From Methylococcales bacterium (lineage in GTDB: Bacteria > Pseudomonadota > Gammaproteobacteria > Methylococcales > Methylomonadaceae), in the NCBI GenBank assembly GCA_028715725.1, contig JAQURG010000020.1:1-62405 (forward strand): DNA of 62,405 nt. The letters run 5' to 3'. The position numbers and the translations under genes are program-made. Below, piece after piece: positions 8,567-17,347 of this stretch; positions within the stretch are counted from its first letter, which is position 1, and every line of letters begins with the position of its first letter. The notes under the pieces are model-generated. The model saw only the letters and a list, made by a program, of their open reading frames with translations. It did not search any database and was not told the origin of the DNA.

Positions 8567-10091
8567 TCGATTTGAGAGAGATTATAAAGAAGGCGTTGCA
8601 AGAGGCGCGTCTGCCCTGGATGCTTTAGCTATGTTTCAGCCTTACGCGCAAGCACCTGAGCCGGCGTTAAATAGACCGAAATTCAGTTTTAGACGTGCTG
8701 GCGAAATGACCGAAAAACCAGTTCCTGAAAAATATCTTGTTCGTGGGTTGTTGCCTAAAGAATCTTACGGACAGGTGTTCGGGCCGCCCGCCAATGGGAA
8801 GTCGTTGTTTGTGTTAGATATCAGCTTCTGCATAACCGCTGGCATAGATTACGAAGGCAGAGCAACAGAGCAAGGTGATGTAATCATCATTGCGGGAGAA
8901 GGTTTTCATGGTTACAGCAAACGATTAAAGGCGTTGGAGGCGAAACACGGCATAAAAGCCCCGATGAATTTGGCGATCAGTGAGCAGGCCGCTCAGTTAA
9001 ATGATGCCGGAAGCTGTGACGATGTAGCGCAAGCGATTAGGGAATCAGGGCTAAATCCTAAGTTGATCATCATCGACACATTGAATCGGAACTTTTGCGC
9101 TGATGAAAACAGTAGCCGTGACATAGCCCAACTAATGATGAACTTGCAGCTTCACTTCAAGCAATTTGGCGCAACAATCATCATCGTGCATCATTCGGGA
9201 CATGGTACAGAACAGCGCAGCAGGGGAAGTTCTGCTATTCGCGGGGCGTTAGACTTCGAGTACAGCGTGATCAAAGACAGTGAAAGCAATGTCGTGATAA
9301 CAAATCATAAGGCAAAGGACTTTGAGCCACCACAGCCGCTTGGATTCGTTTTAAAGCCTGTAAAGCTGAATTGGCTAACTGAGGAAGGCGAGCAGCAAAC
9401 GTCTGTTTATCTGGAATACACGGGCGATGCTGAAAAGTCCGTCAAGAAAGGGAAATTAAACCCACGTGACCAACAAATATTGCAGAGCCTTACAGATGCC
9501 TTAGACAGGCATGGCGTCGAGCCTACAGCGGAAATGCGGCAGAAATTCGGCGGTTTTAATACGGGCATATTCGCTAAGGTTGTAAAGCTGGACGATTGGA
9601 GGCCTTACGCCTACAAAGCCATACCAACAGATGATAGCGAGAATCCAGGAGCTAAACAGCGAAATGCTCTTAAACGTTTTAAGGATAAGTTTATTCAGTC
9701 ATGTTTGATGGAGTATGACGGGTATATTTGGCGCATTGAACCAAACGCCAATAAAGGCCCGGCAGAACTTGATACCACCATGTTTGATGATATCCCGGCG
9801 ATTGATAGCGTAACAAGCGTAACAGAGCGTAACAAAGACAATTCACACACAAACCCAGTTGACCCCGATAATTCAGAGCGTAACAACTCCATAAAAAATG
9901 ATTGTTACGCCTTCAACGCCAATAACGACGCGGCATTGAGTGATAGCGTAACAAGCGTAACAGAGCGTAACAAAGACAAAAGTGTTACGGAGGGGGAGCG
10001 TAACGAACGTAACACACTCCTAAGGAGTGTTACGGTTGTTACGCATACACCGACACCGGATATTCTTGATGACGATGTGGAGATTTTTTAA
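8556..10091 (+). CDS. RepA-like AAA ATPase (RecA fold, putative replicative helicase)
   Basis: This is a 511-residue protein with a RecA-fold ATPase domain (AAA_25/RepA type) in residues about 55-270. Walker A is GPPANGKS near residue 76, Walker B is LIIIDTLNR near 170, followed by VHHSGHG. The family includes hexameric plasmid helicases such as RSF1010 RepA. The C-terminal 100 residues are low complexity and contain a repeated SVTSVTERN segment, which follows from a cluster of CGTAAC DNA boxes rather than from a fold. It lies in an operon between the CHC2 protein and a docking-domain protein (ATG overlap at 10091). It is a probable initiation or unwinding factor for the element. Confidence 0.85.
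   Translation: MRADRFERDYKEGVARGASALDALAMFQPYAQAPEPALNRPKFSFRRAGEMTEKPVPEKYLVRGLLPKESYGQVFGPPANGKSLFVLDISFCITAGIDYEGRATEQGDVIIIAGEGFHGYSKRLKALEAKHGIKAPMNLAISEQAAQLNDAGSCDDVAQAIRESGLNPKLIIIDTLNRNFCADENSSRDIAQLMMNLQLHFKQFGATIIIVHHSGHGTEQRSRGSSAIRGALDFEYSVIKDSESNVVITNHKAKDFEPPQPLGFVLKPVKLNWLTEEGEQQTSVYLEYTGDAEKSVKKGKLNPRDQQILQSLTDALDRHGVEPTAEMRQKFGGFNTGIFAKVVKLDDWRPYAYKAIPTDDSENPGAKQRNALKRFKDKFIQSCLMEYDGYIWRIEPNANKGPAELDTTMFDDIPAIDSVTSVTERNKDNSHTNPVDPDNSERNNSIKNDCYAFNANNDAALSDSVTSVTERNKDKSVTEGERNERNTLLRSVTVVTHTPTPDILDDDVEIF
9809..10043. repeat. cluster of 13 CGTAAC boxes (iteron-like) inside a coding region
   Basis: I count 13 copies of CGTAAC or its complement GTTACG between 9809 and 10043. 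The first three start at 9809, 9818 and 9828, that is 9 and 10 bases apart, and a near copy of that triplet recurs from about 9953. Both orientations occur towards the 3' end, including a GTGTTACGG pair around an inverted ACACTCCTAAGGAGTGT. The density is far above the surroundings. It is a plausible iteron set for a replication protein. Confidence 0.65.
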
Positions 10092-10423
10092 TGACTTCAC
10101 CATTAGCGGAAATAAGAAATTCCGGTTTTAGCCTGGCGTTAGCAAATGGCAGCCTCGAGGTGAAGCCGGCAAGTGCGTTAACCCAACAGCAGCGGCAATT
10201 CCTGAAAACCCATAAAGCGGAAATCATCGAGGAATTAACCTCTGAAAATAATCCCGTTGAATGGCGCGACTATACCGAGCCTGATATCAAAAACCCGTTG
10301 ACGGTCACTTGCTACACCCCGGCAGGAAGTCCGGTAATGATCAAGGCCAAAGACGAGGCGCACAAAGCTTTTCTGTTAGAGATGAACCCAGCGCCCAAGG
10401 CCCCAACAATCACGAATTTATAG
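10091..10423 (+). CDS. TubC N-terminal docking domain-related protein
   Basis: This is a 110-residue protein whose first 50 residues resemble the TubC N-terminal docking domain, a small helix-hairpin module known from NRPS/PKS assembly lines. The pattern here is NSGFSLALANGSLEV, then LTQQQRQFLKTHKAEIIEEL. In mobile elements this module occurs beside helicase genes without any synthase. It is probably an adaptor that docks partner proteins or DNA. It sits between the RepA-like ATPase and the DEAH helicase and may link them. The C-terminal half has no recognisable motif. Confidence 0.72.
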   Translation: MTSPLAEIRNSGFSLALANGSLEVKPASALTQQQRQFLKTHKAEIIEELTSENNPVEWRDYTEPDIKNPLTVTCYTPAGSPVMIKAKDEAHKAFLLEMNPAPKAPTITNL

Positions 10424-10427
10424 ACAG

Positions 10428-11765
10428 ATGAAAATCACACTTAACAACCAAATTGAAATTACAGACCTTAACGACCTAGAGCGCAATCGTATCGAGTCTG
10501 CGTTAACGTACCGTAACCCAAAGTATCTGGAAGCCATCAAGCAAAACCGCTCGATCCGGAATATTGATCGGCAGGTCAGGTTATTCCAGCGCACCGAAAC
10601 CGGCTTAACAATTCCTATGGGTTGCCTGGCGTTAGTTAAAGACGAAGCCGACGAGGTTGACGATCAGCGTAACGATCATCCTGTTGCTATCGCCTTCAAC
10701 GGACAATTACGACCCTATCAACAGCGTTTAATCATTGATGCGATTCACCACCAGGGCGGCGTGTTGGTGGCGCCGACCGGAGCGGGAAAAACAGTATCCG
10801 GTATTGCCCTGGCTGCGTTATTGGGCCAACGCTGCTTGATTCTGGTTAAATCGGGGGACTTGGCGAACCAATGGATCGAGGCAATAAAGCAATTCACGGG
10901 CCAGACAGCCGGCCTGATCGGCAGCGGCAAGAATACCGAAGGCGAACAGTTTACCGTGGCCCTGGTGCAAAGCCTGGTTAAACGGGACTTAACAACCCTG
11001 GGCTATGGGCTGGTGATCGGAGACGAGGCGCACAATTCTCCAGCCAGCCAATTTTATACCGTGATCAATGGTATTAATGCCCGATATAAATACGGCCTGT
11101 CCGCGACCCCTCAGCGCCGTGATAGCCTTGAATTTATGATTCATGCCGCCCTGGGTGAAGTTGTCGCAGAGATCGAGCAGAGCCAGCTCGAAAATAAGGT
11201 GTTGCCGGTTGCCGTGATGACTGTGCGCCATAGATTTGATGGTTACGCGGAAAGCTGGGGTGAGTTTGTTAATACACTGATTGATGACGAGGTCCGCAAC
11301 GATTTAATCATCAGCCTGGCGTGGGAGCAAACCAAGCCGACCATCATTCTTTGTTCGCAGGTCCGGCACTGCGAATTATTAACGACAATGGCCAAGGAGC
11401 TAAAACTAGACCCTTTGCTGATCCATGGGCAGCTACCGGCCAAAGTCCGCTTAGAGCGCATGGCAGCGGCTCAGAATGCACAGCTCATTATTGGCACAAG
11501 TCAGCTACTGGGCGAGGGGATCGATCTGCCACACTTGGAGAACCTGATCTTTGCCGCGCCAATGTCCGCCGTTATTGAAAAAGAAGGCGATCCGGCCGCC
11601 ACAAAACTAATTCAGTCAATCGGCCGCTGTAGACGACCCTTCCCAGGCAAAACCCACGCCTTCATATACGACATCATCGACGTATGCGGCTTTGGTATTG
11701 CGGCCTATAAAAAGCGCAACCAGATTTATCAACGCCAAGGCTGGCAAGTGCAGGCGGCAGCATGA
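10428..11765 (+). CDS. DEAD/DEAH-box superfamily 2 helicase
   Basis: This is a 445-residue SF2 helicase of the SSL2/UvrB-like type. Motif I is APTGAGKT near residue 117, motif II is GDEAH near 196, motif III is LSATPQRRD, and motif VI is SIGRCRRP near 408. The C-terminal helicase domain contains LIIGTSQLLGEGIDLP. It should unwind or translocate on DNA during element replication or recombination. It starts 5 bases after the docking-domain gene, and its stop overlaps the next small frame (ATGA). The N-terminal 80 residues are a less conserved accessory region. Confidence 0.9.
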   Translation: MKITLNNQIEITDLNDLERNRIESALTYRNPKYLEAIKQNRSIRNIDRQVRLFQRTETGLTIPMGCLALVKDEADEVDDQRNDHPVAIAFNGQLRPYQQRLIIDAIHHQGGVLVAPTGAGKTVSGIALAALLGQRCLILVKSGDLANQWIEAIKQFTGQTAGLIGSGKNTEGEQFTVALVQSLVKRDLTTLGYGLVIGDEAHNSPASQFYTVINGINARYKYGLSATPQRRDSLEFMIHAALGEVVAEIEQSQLENKVLPVAVMTVRHRFDGYAESWGEFVNTLIDDEVRNDLIISLAWEQTKPTIILCSQVRHCELLTTMAKELKLDPLLIHGQLPAKVRLERMAAAQNAQLIIGTSQLLGEGIDLPHLENLIFAAPMSAVIEKEGDPAATKLIQSIGRCRRPFPGKTHAFIYDIIDVCGFGIAAYKKRNQIYQRQGWQVQAAA

Positions 11766-11836
11766 CCAAGATTCAACAACTAGGCTTCGCTCAATATTCG
11801 GATTACTGGCTTTACGTGAATAGAGGTCGGGTATGA
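11762..11836 (+). CDS. possible 24-residue leader peptide
   Basis: A short frame starts at an ATG overlapping the helicase stop and ends in an ATGA overlap with the next small gene. Its main support is this double overlap, which gives unbroken translational coupling. It is aromatic-rich (SDYWLYVNRG). It may only carry ribosomes to the next gene. Confidence 0.35.
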   Translation: MTKIQQLGFAQYSDYWLYVNRGRV

Positions 11837-12009
11837 CCAAGGAAAGCTATTATTGCCATCAATGCAGCGGCTCAGGCGAAGGCATGTCTGACGGCTCAAC
11901 TTGTCGGCTGTGCAAAGGCCTTGGGGAGTTAAGCGATCAAGAGGAACAAGGTGACATTGCCCAAGCCTGGGCGGAAAGAAATGCGGAGATCGAACAATAT
12001 GGCTATTAA
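11833..12009 (+). CDS. small DnaJ-type zinc-finger protein, 58 residues
   Basis: This 58-residue protein has two CxxCxGxG-type half sites, CHQCSGSGEG and CRLCKGLGE. They match the cysteine-rich zinc repeat of DnaJ chaperones, which binds one zinc per pair. The acidic C terminus (SDQEEQGD) has no motif. It overlaps the previous frame by ATGA and the following nuclease gene by 11 bases, so it is part of the operon. No J domain is present. A free zinc module of this kind may act as an adaptor or redox-sensitive clamp. The function is not known. Confidence 0.7.
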   Translation: MTKESYYCHQCSGSGEGMSDGSTCRLCKGLGELSDQEEQGDIAQAWAERNAEIEQYGY

Positions 12010-12427
12010 CAGCAGAATCAAGGGCGCAAGATCGGAGCTGGAGTTCGCAACCATTATTTATCAATGGTCAGGCATTCGGCTCATTCGTAACCTGGAACAA
12101 ACGCGATCCGGAGGGCATGACCTGATTGTGCATACTGATGAAGTCGGGCCGGTTGCCGACTCCTTCCGAACCCTGGCGATTGAGTGCAAGCGGTATGCAA
12201 GCGTAACACCAGGCAAGATAAAGACCTGGTGGCAACAAGCACGAGATCAGGCAGCACTTTGCCACTTGCATCCGGTACTGGCTTACCGGGCAGATCGGCA
12301 AGACTGGCAGGTTATTGCGCCACTGTATCTGATCAATCCGGACTTAAGCCGAAACTTGGGCCTGGAAAGCACCGCGATCATCACACCGTCTGGTTTGTGT
12401 GGGATCGTTAGGGAATGGCGAACTTAA
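11999..12427 (+). CDS. putative PD-(D/E)XK nuclease / Holliday junction resolvase-like
   Basis: This 142-residue protein has the layout of archaeal-type Hjc and related phage nucleases. It starts with KGARSELEFATIIYQ (basic plus Glu), then SGGHDLIV with the catalytic Asp, then AIECKRYA with the E-x-K pair, and a helix ending WWQQARDQA. The start at 11999 is preceded by GGAG and overlaps the zinc-finger gene. It may resolve branched DNA produced by the YqaJ/RecT and helicase functions upstream. A restriction-like endonuclease of the same fold cannot be excluded. Confidence 0.72.
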   Translation: MAINSRIKGARSELEFATIIYQWSGIRLIRNLEQTRSGGHDLIVHTDEVGPVADSFRTLAIECKRYASVTPGKIKTWWQQARDQAALCHLHPVLAYRADRQDWQVIAPLYLINPDLSRNLGLESTAIITPSGLCGIVREWRT

Positions 12428-12502
12428 CAGGAGGCTATAAAAAACATTTACGCATATTCAAACCAAACAACCTTTACACCCATTAATTAAAGAGAAAACA
12501 CC

Positions 12503-13168
12503 ATGAGCAAATTAGCAGTTACACAAAAAGAACCCGCAAATTCAGCGGCAGAATTATTGAAAACCCGCATTAAGGAAGTGAAATCCTTACGGCTGCAGGT
12601 AGAAAACAACCGTGCGGAAAGCGTGCTTATCAACCAGCGAAAAACTGAATTCCAGTCAGAAATTGCAGCGCTTGAAAAAGAAAAGGCTGAATTAAACGGT
12701 TTCCTATCGAAAATTAGCGACTGGATCACCAACACCAAAATCAGCCCCGCTCAAGTTGCCGGCAAAAAACAACGGTTATTCGATCTTGACCGATTGATTG
12801 CTGATTTTAATGGGCTCATAAGCGCCCTGGAACAAAAGCACAGCCAAGAGAATTGGCCTATTTTGCGAGAATTGCAGTTTGATTTACGCAATTCAACACG
12901 GCTGGCGCTTTGTTCCAGGGCTGAGATTATCGCCGCTAAAATCGCCGCCGAACATGAACAGGAATTGAAAGAGCTGGCCGCATTAGCGCCGATGTTTGAA
13001 CTCAATCAAGGAGGCGATCGGTTAGGCAGTTATGAAAACGCGGCGCTGACAGTAGGCCAGTTACTTTTTAACGGTGTATTTGGCGGGACATTACGGGAGC
13101 CAAAGTTCTTGAATACTGAAGAATCGGCCGAGATTTTGCAGGACGTACACGCAAAACTCGAAATCTGA
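12503..13168 (+). CDS. coiled-coil hypothetical protein
   Basis: This 221-residue hydrophilic protein is helical over most of its length, with a probable coiled coil in residues about 15-75 (alternating Glu, Lys, Leu) and a second one near 140-160. I see no enzyme motif, signal peptide or membrane segment. It stands just before the gpW-portal group, where complete phages carry terminase genes, but it has no ATPase motif and is not a terminase. A scaffolding or packaging-adaptor role would fit the position but is unproven. Confidence 0.65.
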   Translation: MSKLAVTQKEPANSAAELLKTRIKEVKSLRLQVENNRAESVLINQRKTEFQSEIAALEKEKAELNGFLSKISDWITNTKISPAQVAGKKQRLFDLDRLIADFNGLISALEQKHSQENWPILRELQFDLRNSTRLALCSRAEIIAAKIAAEHEQELKELAALAPMFELNQGGDRLGSYENAALTVGQLLFNGVFGGTLREPKFLNTEESAEILQDVHAKLEI

Positions 13169-13251
13169 ATATAGCTTGGCAATCAGTCAATGAGTGCAAA
13201 TTCACAGAGCTTGCGCTTGTTGACGCTTAACTAATTTAAAGCGAGTAATCC

Positions 13252-13470
13252 ATGGCTTATACCCAAACCGATTTAGACAACCTCGAAAAGGCGATTACAT
13301 CCGGCAAGCGCTCGATGCAATACAACGGCCGGCGCATTGAATGGCAGAGCTTGGCTGACATGCTCAAAGCCCGCGATGCCATTAAAAAAGAAGTTGATGA
13401 TGCACAATCTGAAATAAACGGCATAAATAGACCGCGCGGCTATCGCGCCAGAACACGGAGTGGCCACTAA
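13252..13470 (+). CDS. phage head-tail joining protein, gpW family
   Basis: This is a 72-residue gpW-like connector. In lambda, gpW attaches under the portal and makes the head ready for tail joining. The family look is clear: the TDLDNLEKAI helix, then a YNGRRIEWQSLADML stretch that forms the hairpin and second helix. Its stop overlaps the portal start (TAATG), the same W-B order as in lambda. No terminase genes precede it, unlike in lambda. Confidence 0.85.
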   Translation: MAYTQTDLDNLEKAITSGKRSMQYNGRRIEWQSLADMLKARDAIKKEVDDAQSEINGINRPRGYRARTRSGH

Positions 13471-14903
13471 TGCGACCAACACAATACAAAAAACGACTGT
13501 CAACCATAGTTGACAAGCGGGGAAACCCGATGGAAATCAGCAACGCGGCTTATGATGCAAGCTCCACAGGCCGGCGCTTAAACTCATTTGACGCACCTGG
13601 CTATGGTCCTAACCTGGCGGCGACCGTAGAATTAAATCTTCTTCGCAACCGCAGCCGTGCCAGTATTAGAAACAACCCGTGGATGTCGCGTGGATTGAAG
13701 GCCGATGTCGCCAATGAGATTGGCACAGGTATAGTTCCGCGATCCAAGTGCAGTAACGAAAAATTCAAAAAAGAGATCCGCTTGCTTTGGTCCGACTGGA
13801 CGCCATACGCTGATGCCGGCGGAATCCTTGACGCTTATGGTGTCCAGATGTCAGCGGTCCGGGCGCGCAAGGAATCCGGCGAAGTATTTATTCGCATTCG
13901 CCAACGATTGCTGAAAGACAACCTGCCTGTTCCTGTTCAATTTCAGTTGATCGAGGCTGACTTCTGCCCGGTTCATTTAAACTCAATGGCCAGCAACGGC
14001 AATGAGATTATTTCCGGCATTGAGTTTGATTCCATTGGGCGGCGTGTGGCTTACTGGATGTATAAAAAACATCCAGGCGAATACGGCAATTTCAGCGACC
14101 TGGTGCGCGTGCCTGCTAGTGAAATAATCCACCATTACATCCCTTTGCGACCCGGCCAGATCAGAGGCGAACCGAACGCGATACAGGCGATTGTCAGAGC
14201 TCATCTATATGAAAAGTATGATGACGCCGAGCTGGGCCGTAAAGAAACCAGAGCGCACTATACCGGCGTTATTCACCGGCCGGACTATGGGCAAACGGAT
14301 TATAAGTATGATCCCATTTCCGGCCTGCCGATATCCGAAGATGATGGCGGCGTGCCTCAGCTCGATCTGGAACCTGGCACATTTTCAAGCCTATTGCCTG
14401 GCGAACAGATAGAACTGTTTGACGGCGATCCCGGCAATATCGGTTATCTCGATTACCAGCGCCAGCAGCTGCTTAGCATAGCCGCCGGAATGGATGTGCC
14501 TTATGAACTGGTCAGCGGCGATTATCGAGGTATCAATGACCGGGTTTGGCGGGCGATTATGAATCAATACCGCCGCGAAGTGGAGCAGACTCAGGATTTA
14601 TTTACGATCCAGCAGGTTTGCCTGATCATGTGGGAAACCGTTGTTGATATCGCTATTCGATCCGGAGCTATTTCCGCACCTGGCTATGAAACAAAACGCC
14701 GCGATTATTTAAGCGCGGATCATCGTGCTCCAGCCTGGGCTTACATCAACCCGCTGCAAGACGCCAATGCAATGGCCAAGCTGAAAAATGAAGGTTTCGA
14801 ATCACGCAGCAGCTTGATAGCCGAACGCGGCTGGGATGCGGAAGACGTTGACCAGCAACGCGCAGACGATGCCGCGCGTGAAAAGAAACTCGGTTTAATT
14901 TAA
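13470..14903 (+). CDS. phage portal protein, lambda gpB family
   Basis: This is a dodecameric portal-type protein, 477 residues and uninterrupted, slightly shorter than lambda gpB (533). Family features include the start segment with NLAATVELNLLRNRSRAS, the NNPWMSRGLKADV region, FQLIEADFC and PYELVSGDYRGIN followed by a long helix near residues 340-375. Portals nucleate procapsid assembly and form the DNA channel. The element shows no capsid, protease or terminase, so this portal would have to work within a helper phage particle or have another role. The intact frame suggests selection. Confidence 0.9.
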   Translation: MRPTQYKKRLSTIVDKRGNPMEISNAAYDASSTGRRLNSFDAPGYGPNLAATVELNLLRNRSRASIRNNPWMSRGLKADVANEIGTGIVPRSKCSNEKFKKEIRLLWSDWTPYADAGGILDAYGVQMSAVRARKESGEVFIRIRQRLLKDNLPVPVQFQLIEADFCPVHLNSMASNGNEIISGIEFDSIGRRVAYWMYKKHPGEYGNFSDLVRVPASEIIHHYIPLRPGQIRGEPNAIQAIVRAHLYEKYDDAELGRKETRAHYTGVIHRPDYGQTDYKYDPISGLPISEDDGGVPQLDLEPGTFSSLLPGEQIELFDGDPGNIGYLDYQRQQLLSIAAGMDVPYELVSGDYRGINDRVWRAIMNQYRREVEQTQDLFTIQQVCLIMWETVVDIAIRSGAISAPGYETKRRDYLSADHRAPAWAYINPLQDANAMAKLKNEGFESRSSLIAERGWDAEDVDQQRADDAAREKKLGLI

Positions 14904-14919
14904 TTAAGGAATAAAAATC

Positions 14920-17130
14920 ATGGCAACAAATAATATATCTCTAGGCGTCACAATCGGCGCAGCCCTATCCGGCAGCTTTGGCAGTGCCTTCCGAACAGCC
15001 AACGAACGCGCAAACAGTCTGGGCCGTAGCTTACAGCAGGTAAGACTTGGGCGTACCGCTGCTCAAGACGTAAGCCGATTAAATCAAGAGCTGGCAACAT
15101 TAAGAACACGTCAGGCCGCGGCCGGAACAGGCGATCAGGCGCTTAACAGGCAAATTGCGGAAACCGAAAGGCAGCTTAACCGGGCCAGATTGTCGGCAGA
15201 GCGCTATGGCGTTAATCTCCACAACTTAACAGGTGAAAATAACCGGCTGGCGAACTCTGAAAGGGTTTTAGGAGCTTCTTTAGCCAGAAACAACATATTG
15301 CGGCGAGACGCAGAAACCCGAAGCCGAATAGGCAGTTCAATGATGGGCACTGTAGGCGTGGCGGCCGGAGCCGCCTTTGCTTTGTCCAGACCACTCAAAG
15401 AATCGATTGATTTTGAATCAGCAATGGCCGATGTACGCAAAGCCAGTGACCTTACAAACAACGAGCTTACAAAGTTAGGCAATACGATCATTAAACAATC
15501 AACCATCATGCCGATGTCAGCAACCGGCATTGCGAGCATAACAGAAATGGGTTTAAAAGCCGGGATTGCAAAAAATGAAATCCTGGATTTTCAGAAGGCG
15601 ACTATCAAAATGGGCGTGGCCTTCGATATGACCGGGCAGGACGCAGGGGAGACAATGACAGCCTGGCGATCTGGTATGAGTCTGACGCAAAAACAGGCAA
15701 ACGCATTGGCTGATGCAATCAACTTCCTTGATGCAAACACACAAGGTACAGCGTCAACACAGAGCATATCGGAGGTTGTTAAGAGAATAGGCGCACTGGC
15801 TAAATCATCCGGCCTAAATGAAATCAAAGCCGCAGCCCTGGGCACAGCATTTTTAAGCCCTGGAACCGCTCCAGATGTGGCCGCAACGGGCATGAAAAAC
15901 TTTTTAAACGCCTTGAACAAAGGGCGATCAGCAAACAAGCGAGAAACTCATGCATTTGAAGACATTGGCTTTACGCCGGAAAGAGTAGCCGTCAACATGC
16001 AGAAAGACGCGGAAAAAACCATTATGGGTATTCTTAAGGCCTTGAGTAAATCGCCGGCCGTCAGCAGAAACGCTTTAGTCGGCGATCTGTTCGGAGAAGA
16101 AGCCAAGATGGCCATTATGCCGCTTATCGCCAATCTGGACAATGCAAAAACAGCCTTTGACGCGGTTAGTGATGCGAGCAAATACGCGGGATCAATGACA
16201 AAGGAATATGGAGTTAGGTCCAAAACAACCGCTAACGATGTTCAGCTGCTAGGTAATCAATTTAGTGCCTTAGCCATTAAAATTGGCGACACCCTAAAGC
16301 CTTCTCTGGATGAATCGAGTCGAGGCTTTGGCGGCATGGTGATGGCGACTACAGACTGGATTGATAAAAACCAGACCATGACCAGAAACATTATCGGCGC
16401 TGCATTCGGTTTAGCCGGCTTAAAAATCGGCCTGCTTGCCGGAGGATATGCCTTAACCGTTGTGTCTAGTGGTTTTACAATGGCCGGCAGCGCTATGGCA
16501 TTCTTTACCAGTGGTTTAATCGGTACTCGAATCGGACTGGCGGCACTCAGTGTTCAGGCCTTTGCAGTCGGAGCAGCACAGAAAGCGATGGCGGCCTGGA
16601 CTGGCGTAGTCACCGCAGCACAGTGGGCCTGGAACGTGGCGTTATCGGCTAACCCCATCGGCTTAGTGGTTATCGGCATAACCGCTTTCGGGGCATTGGC
16701 GTACACGGTTTATAAAAACTGGGAGCCGATCATGACCTATTTAAGGGAAAGCTTTGCCTGGCTGGGCACAGCCGTTGATAAGGTTATGGGCTATGCCGGG
16801 ACGGTGGGCAATGCGTTTTCATCATTCGGAAAATTCATGACTACGCCTATTGTCGGCACCGGGGCCGGAACCAAAGGCGGCTTGAGCAGTTTCGGCGGCA
16901 CAGGCGCAGGAACCAAAGGCAGCTTAAGCAGTTTTGCCGGCATAACACCCAACGCCAGCTTGCCTAAAATGGCGACAGCCAGCGGACCGCAAGTGAGCAA
17001 CAACCATCAAAGTAATGTGTTTAACATTACTCAAAAGCCGGGGCAAAGTTCAGAAGAATTCGCTGATCATGTGATCCGGAAGCTAACAGCAAAACAAAAC
17101 GCCGACAAGCGGGGTGCGCTCCATGACTAG
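14920..17130 (+). CDS. phage tail tape measure protein
   Basis: This 736-residue tape measure protein of the TP901/PhageMin type sets tail length in siphophages and passes through the tail tube. An N-terminal coiled coil (residues about 25-125) is followed by the conserved domain with FESAMADVRKASDL near 165 and then SLTQKQANALADAINFLD. Several membrane-like segments follow between about 480 and 600. The C terminus contains two near-identical Gly/Ser-rich repeats (TKGGLSSFGG, TKGSLSSFAG). It follows the portal by only 16 bases, with none of the usual tail tube or chaperone genes between. Confidence 0.9.
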   Translation: MATNNISLGVTIGAALSGSFGSAFRTANERANSLGRSLQQVRLGRTAAQDVSRLNQELATLRTRQAAAGTGDQALNRQIAETERQLNRARLSAERYGVNLHNLTGENNRLANSERVLGASLARNNILRRDAETRSRIGSSMMGTVGVAAGAAFALSRPLKESIDFESAMADVRKASDLTNNELTKLGNTIIKQSTIMPMSATGIASITEMGLKAGIAKNEILDFQKATIKMGVAFDMTGQDAGETMTAWRSGMSLTQKQANALADAINFLDANTQGTASTQSISEVVKRIGALAKSSGLNEIKAAALGTAFLSPGTAPDVAATGMKNFLNALNKGRSANKRETHAFEDIGFTPERVAVNMQKDAEKTIMGILKALSKSPAVSRNALVGDLFGEEAKMAIMPLIANLDNAKTAFDAVSDASKYAGSMTKEYGVRSKTTANDVQLLGNQFSALAIKIGDTLKPSLDESSRGFGGMVMATTDWIDKNQTMTRNIIGAAFGLAGLKIGLLAGGYALTVVSSGFTMAGSAMAFFTSGLIGTRIGLAALSVQAFAVGAAQKAMAAWTGVVTAAQWAWNVALSANPIGLVVIGITAFGALAYTVYKNWEPIMTYLRESFAWLGTAVDKVMGYAGTVGNAFSSFGKFMTTPIVGTGAGTKGGLSSFGGTGAGTKGSLSSFAGITPNASLPKMATASGPQVSNNHQSNVFNITQKPGQSSEEFADHVIRKLTAKQNADKRGALHD

Positions 17131-17317
17131 GATACTTTTTATCGCCAAATGCTTTTTAAAAATGCCTTGGCTCGCGATTCAATATGCCTGGACATACCTG
17201 AGTGATGCCGGGGTGTTGGTCTGGGCCGTATGGGATTTTTTCAAGTTTTCATTCCTCGGGCTTGTTGACTATGCAGCTGCGTACATCAGCAAAATGAAAA
17301 AGGCCAACGGCAATTAA
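17123..17317 (+). CDS. small membrane protein, 64 residues
   Basis: This is a hydrophobic, aromatic-rich 64-residue protein with one or two membrane segments and a basic C terminus (SKMKKANGN). The start at 17123 overlaps the tape measure stop by 8 bases. Its size, hydrophobicity and position after the tail gene recall holins, but there is no lysis enzyme nearby and I cannot assign it. It is the last or second-last gene of the structural group. Confidence 0.6.
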   Translation: MTRILFIAKCFLKMPWLAIQYAWTYLSDAGVLVWAVWDFFKFSFLGLVDYAAAYISKMKKANGN

Positions 17318-17347
17318 CCTTAATCAATATGACTTACAGGAAAGACA

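Noticed and set aside
9809-10043. CRISPR-like or VNTR locus in the RepA-like gene
   Set aside because: The repeats are only six bases with irregular spacing and both orientations inside an open frame, so an iteron-like cluster fits better.
12503-13168. Small terminase subunit before gpW
   Set aside because: Position would fit, but the protein is a long coiled coil without a recognisable HTH and no large terminase follows. I left it as hypothetical.
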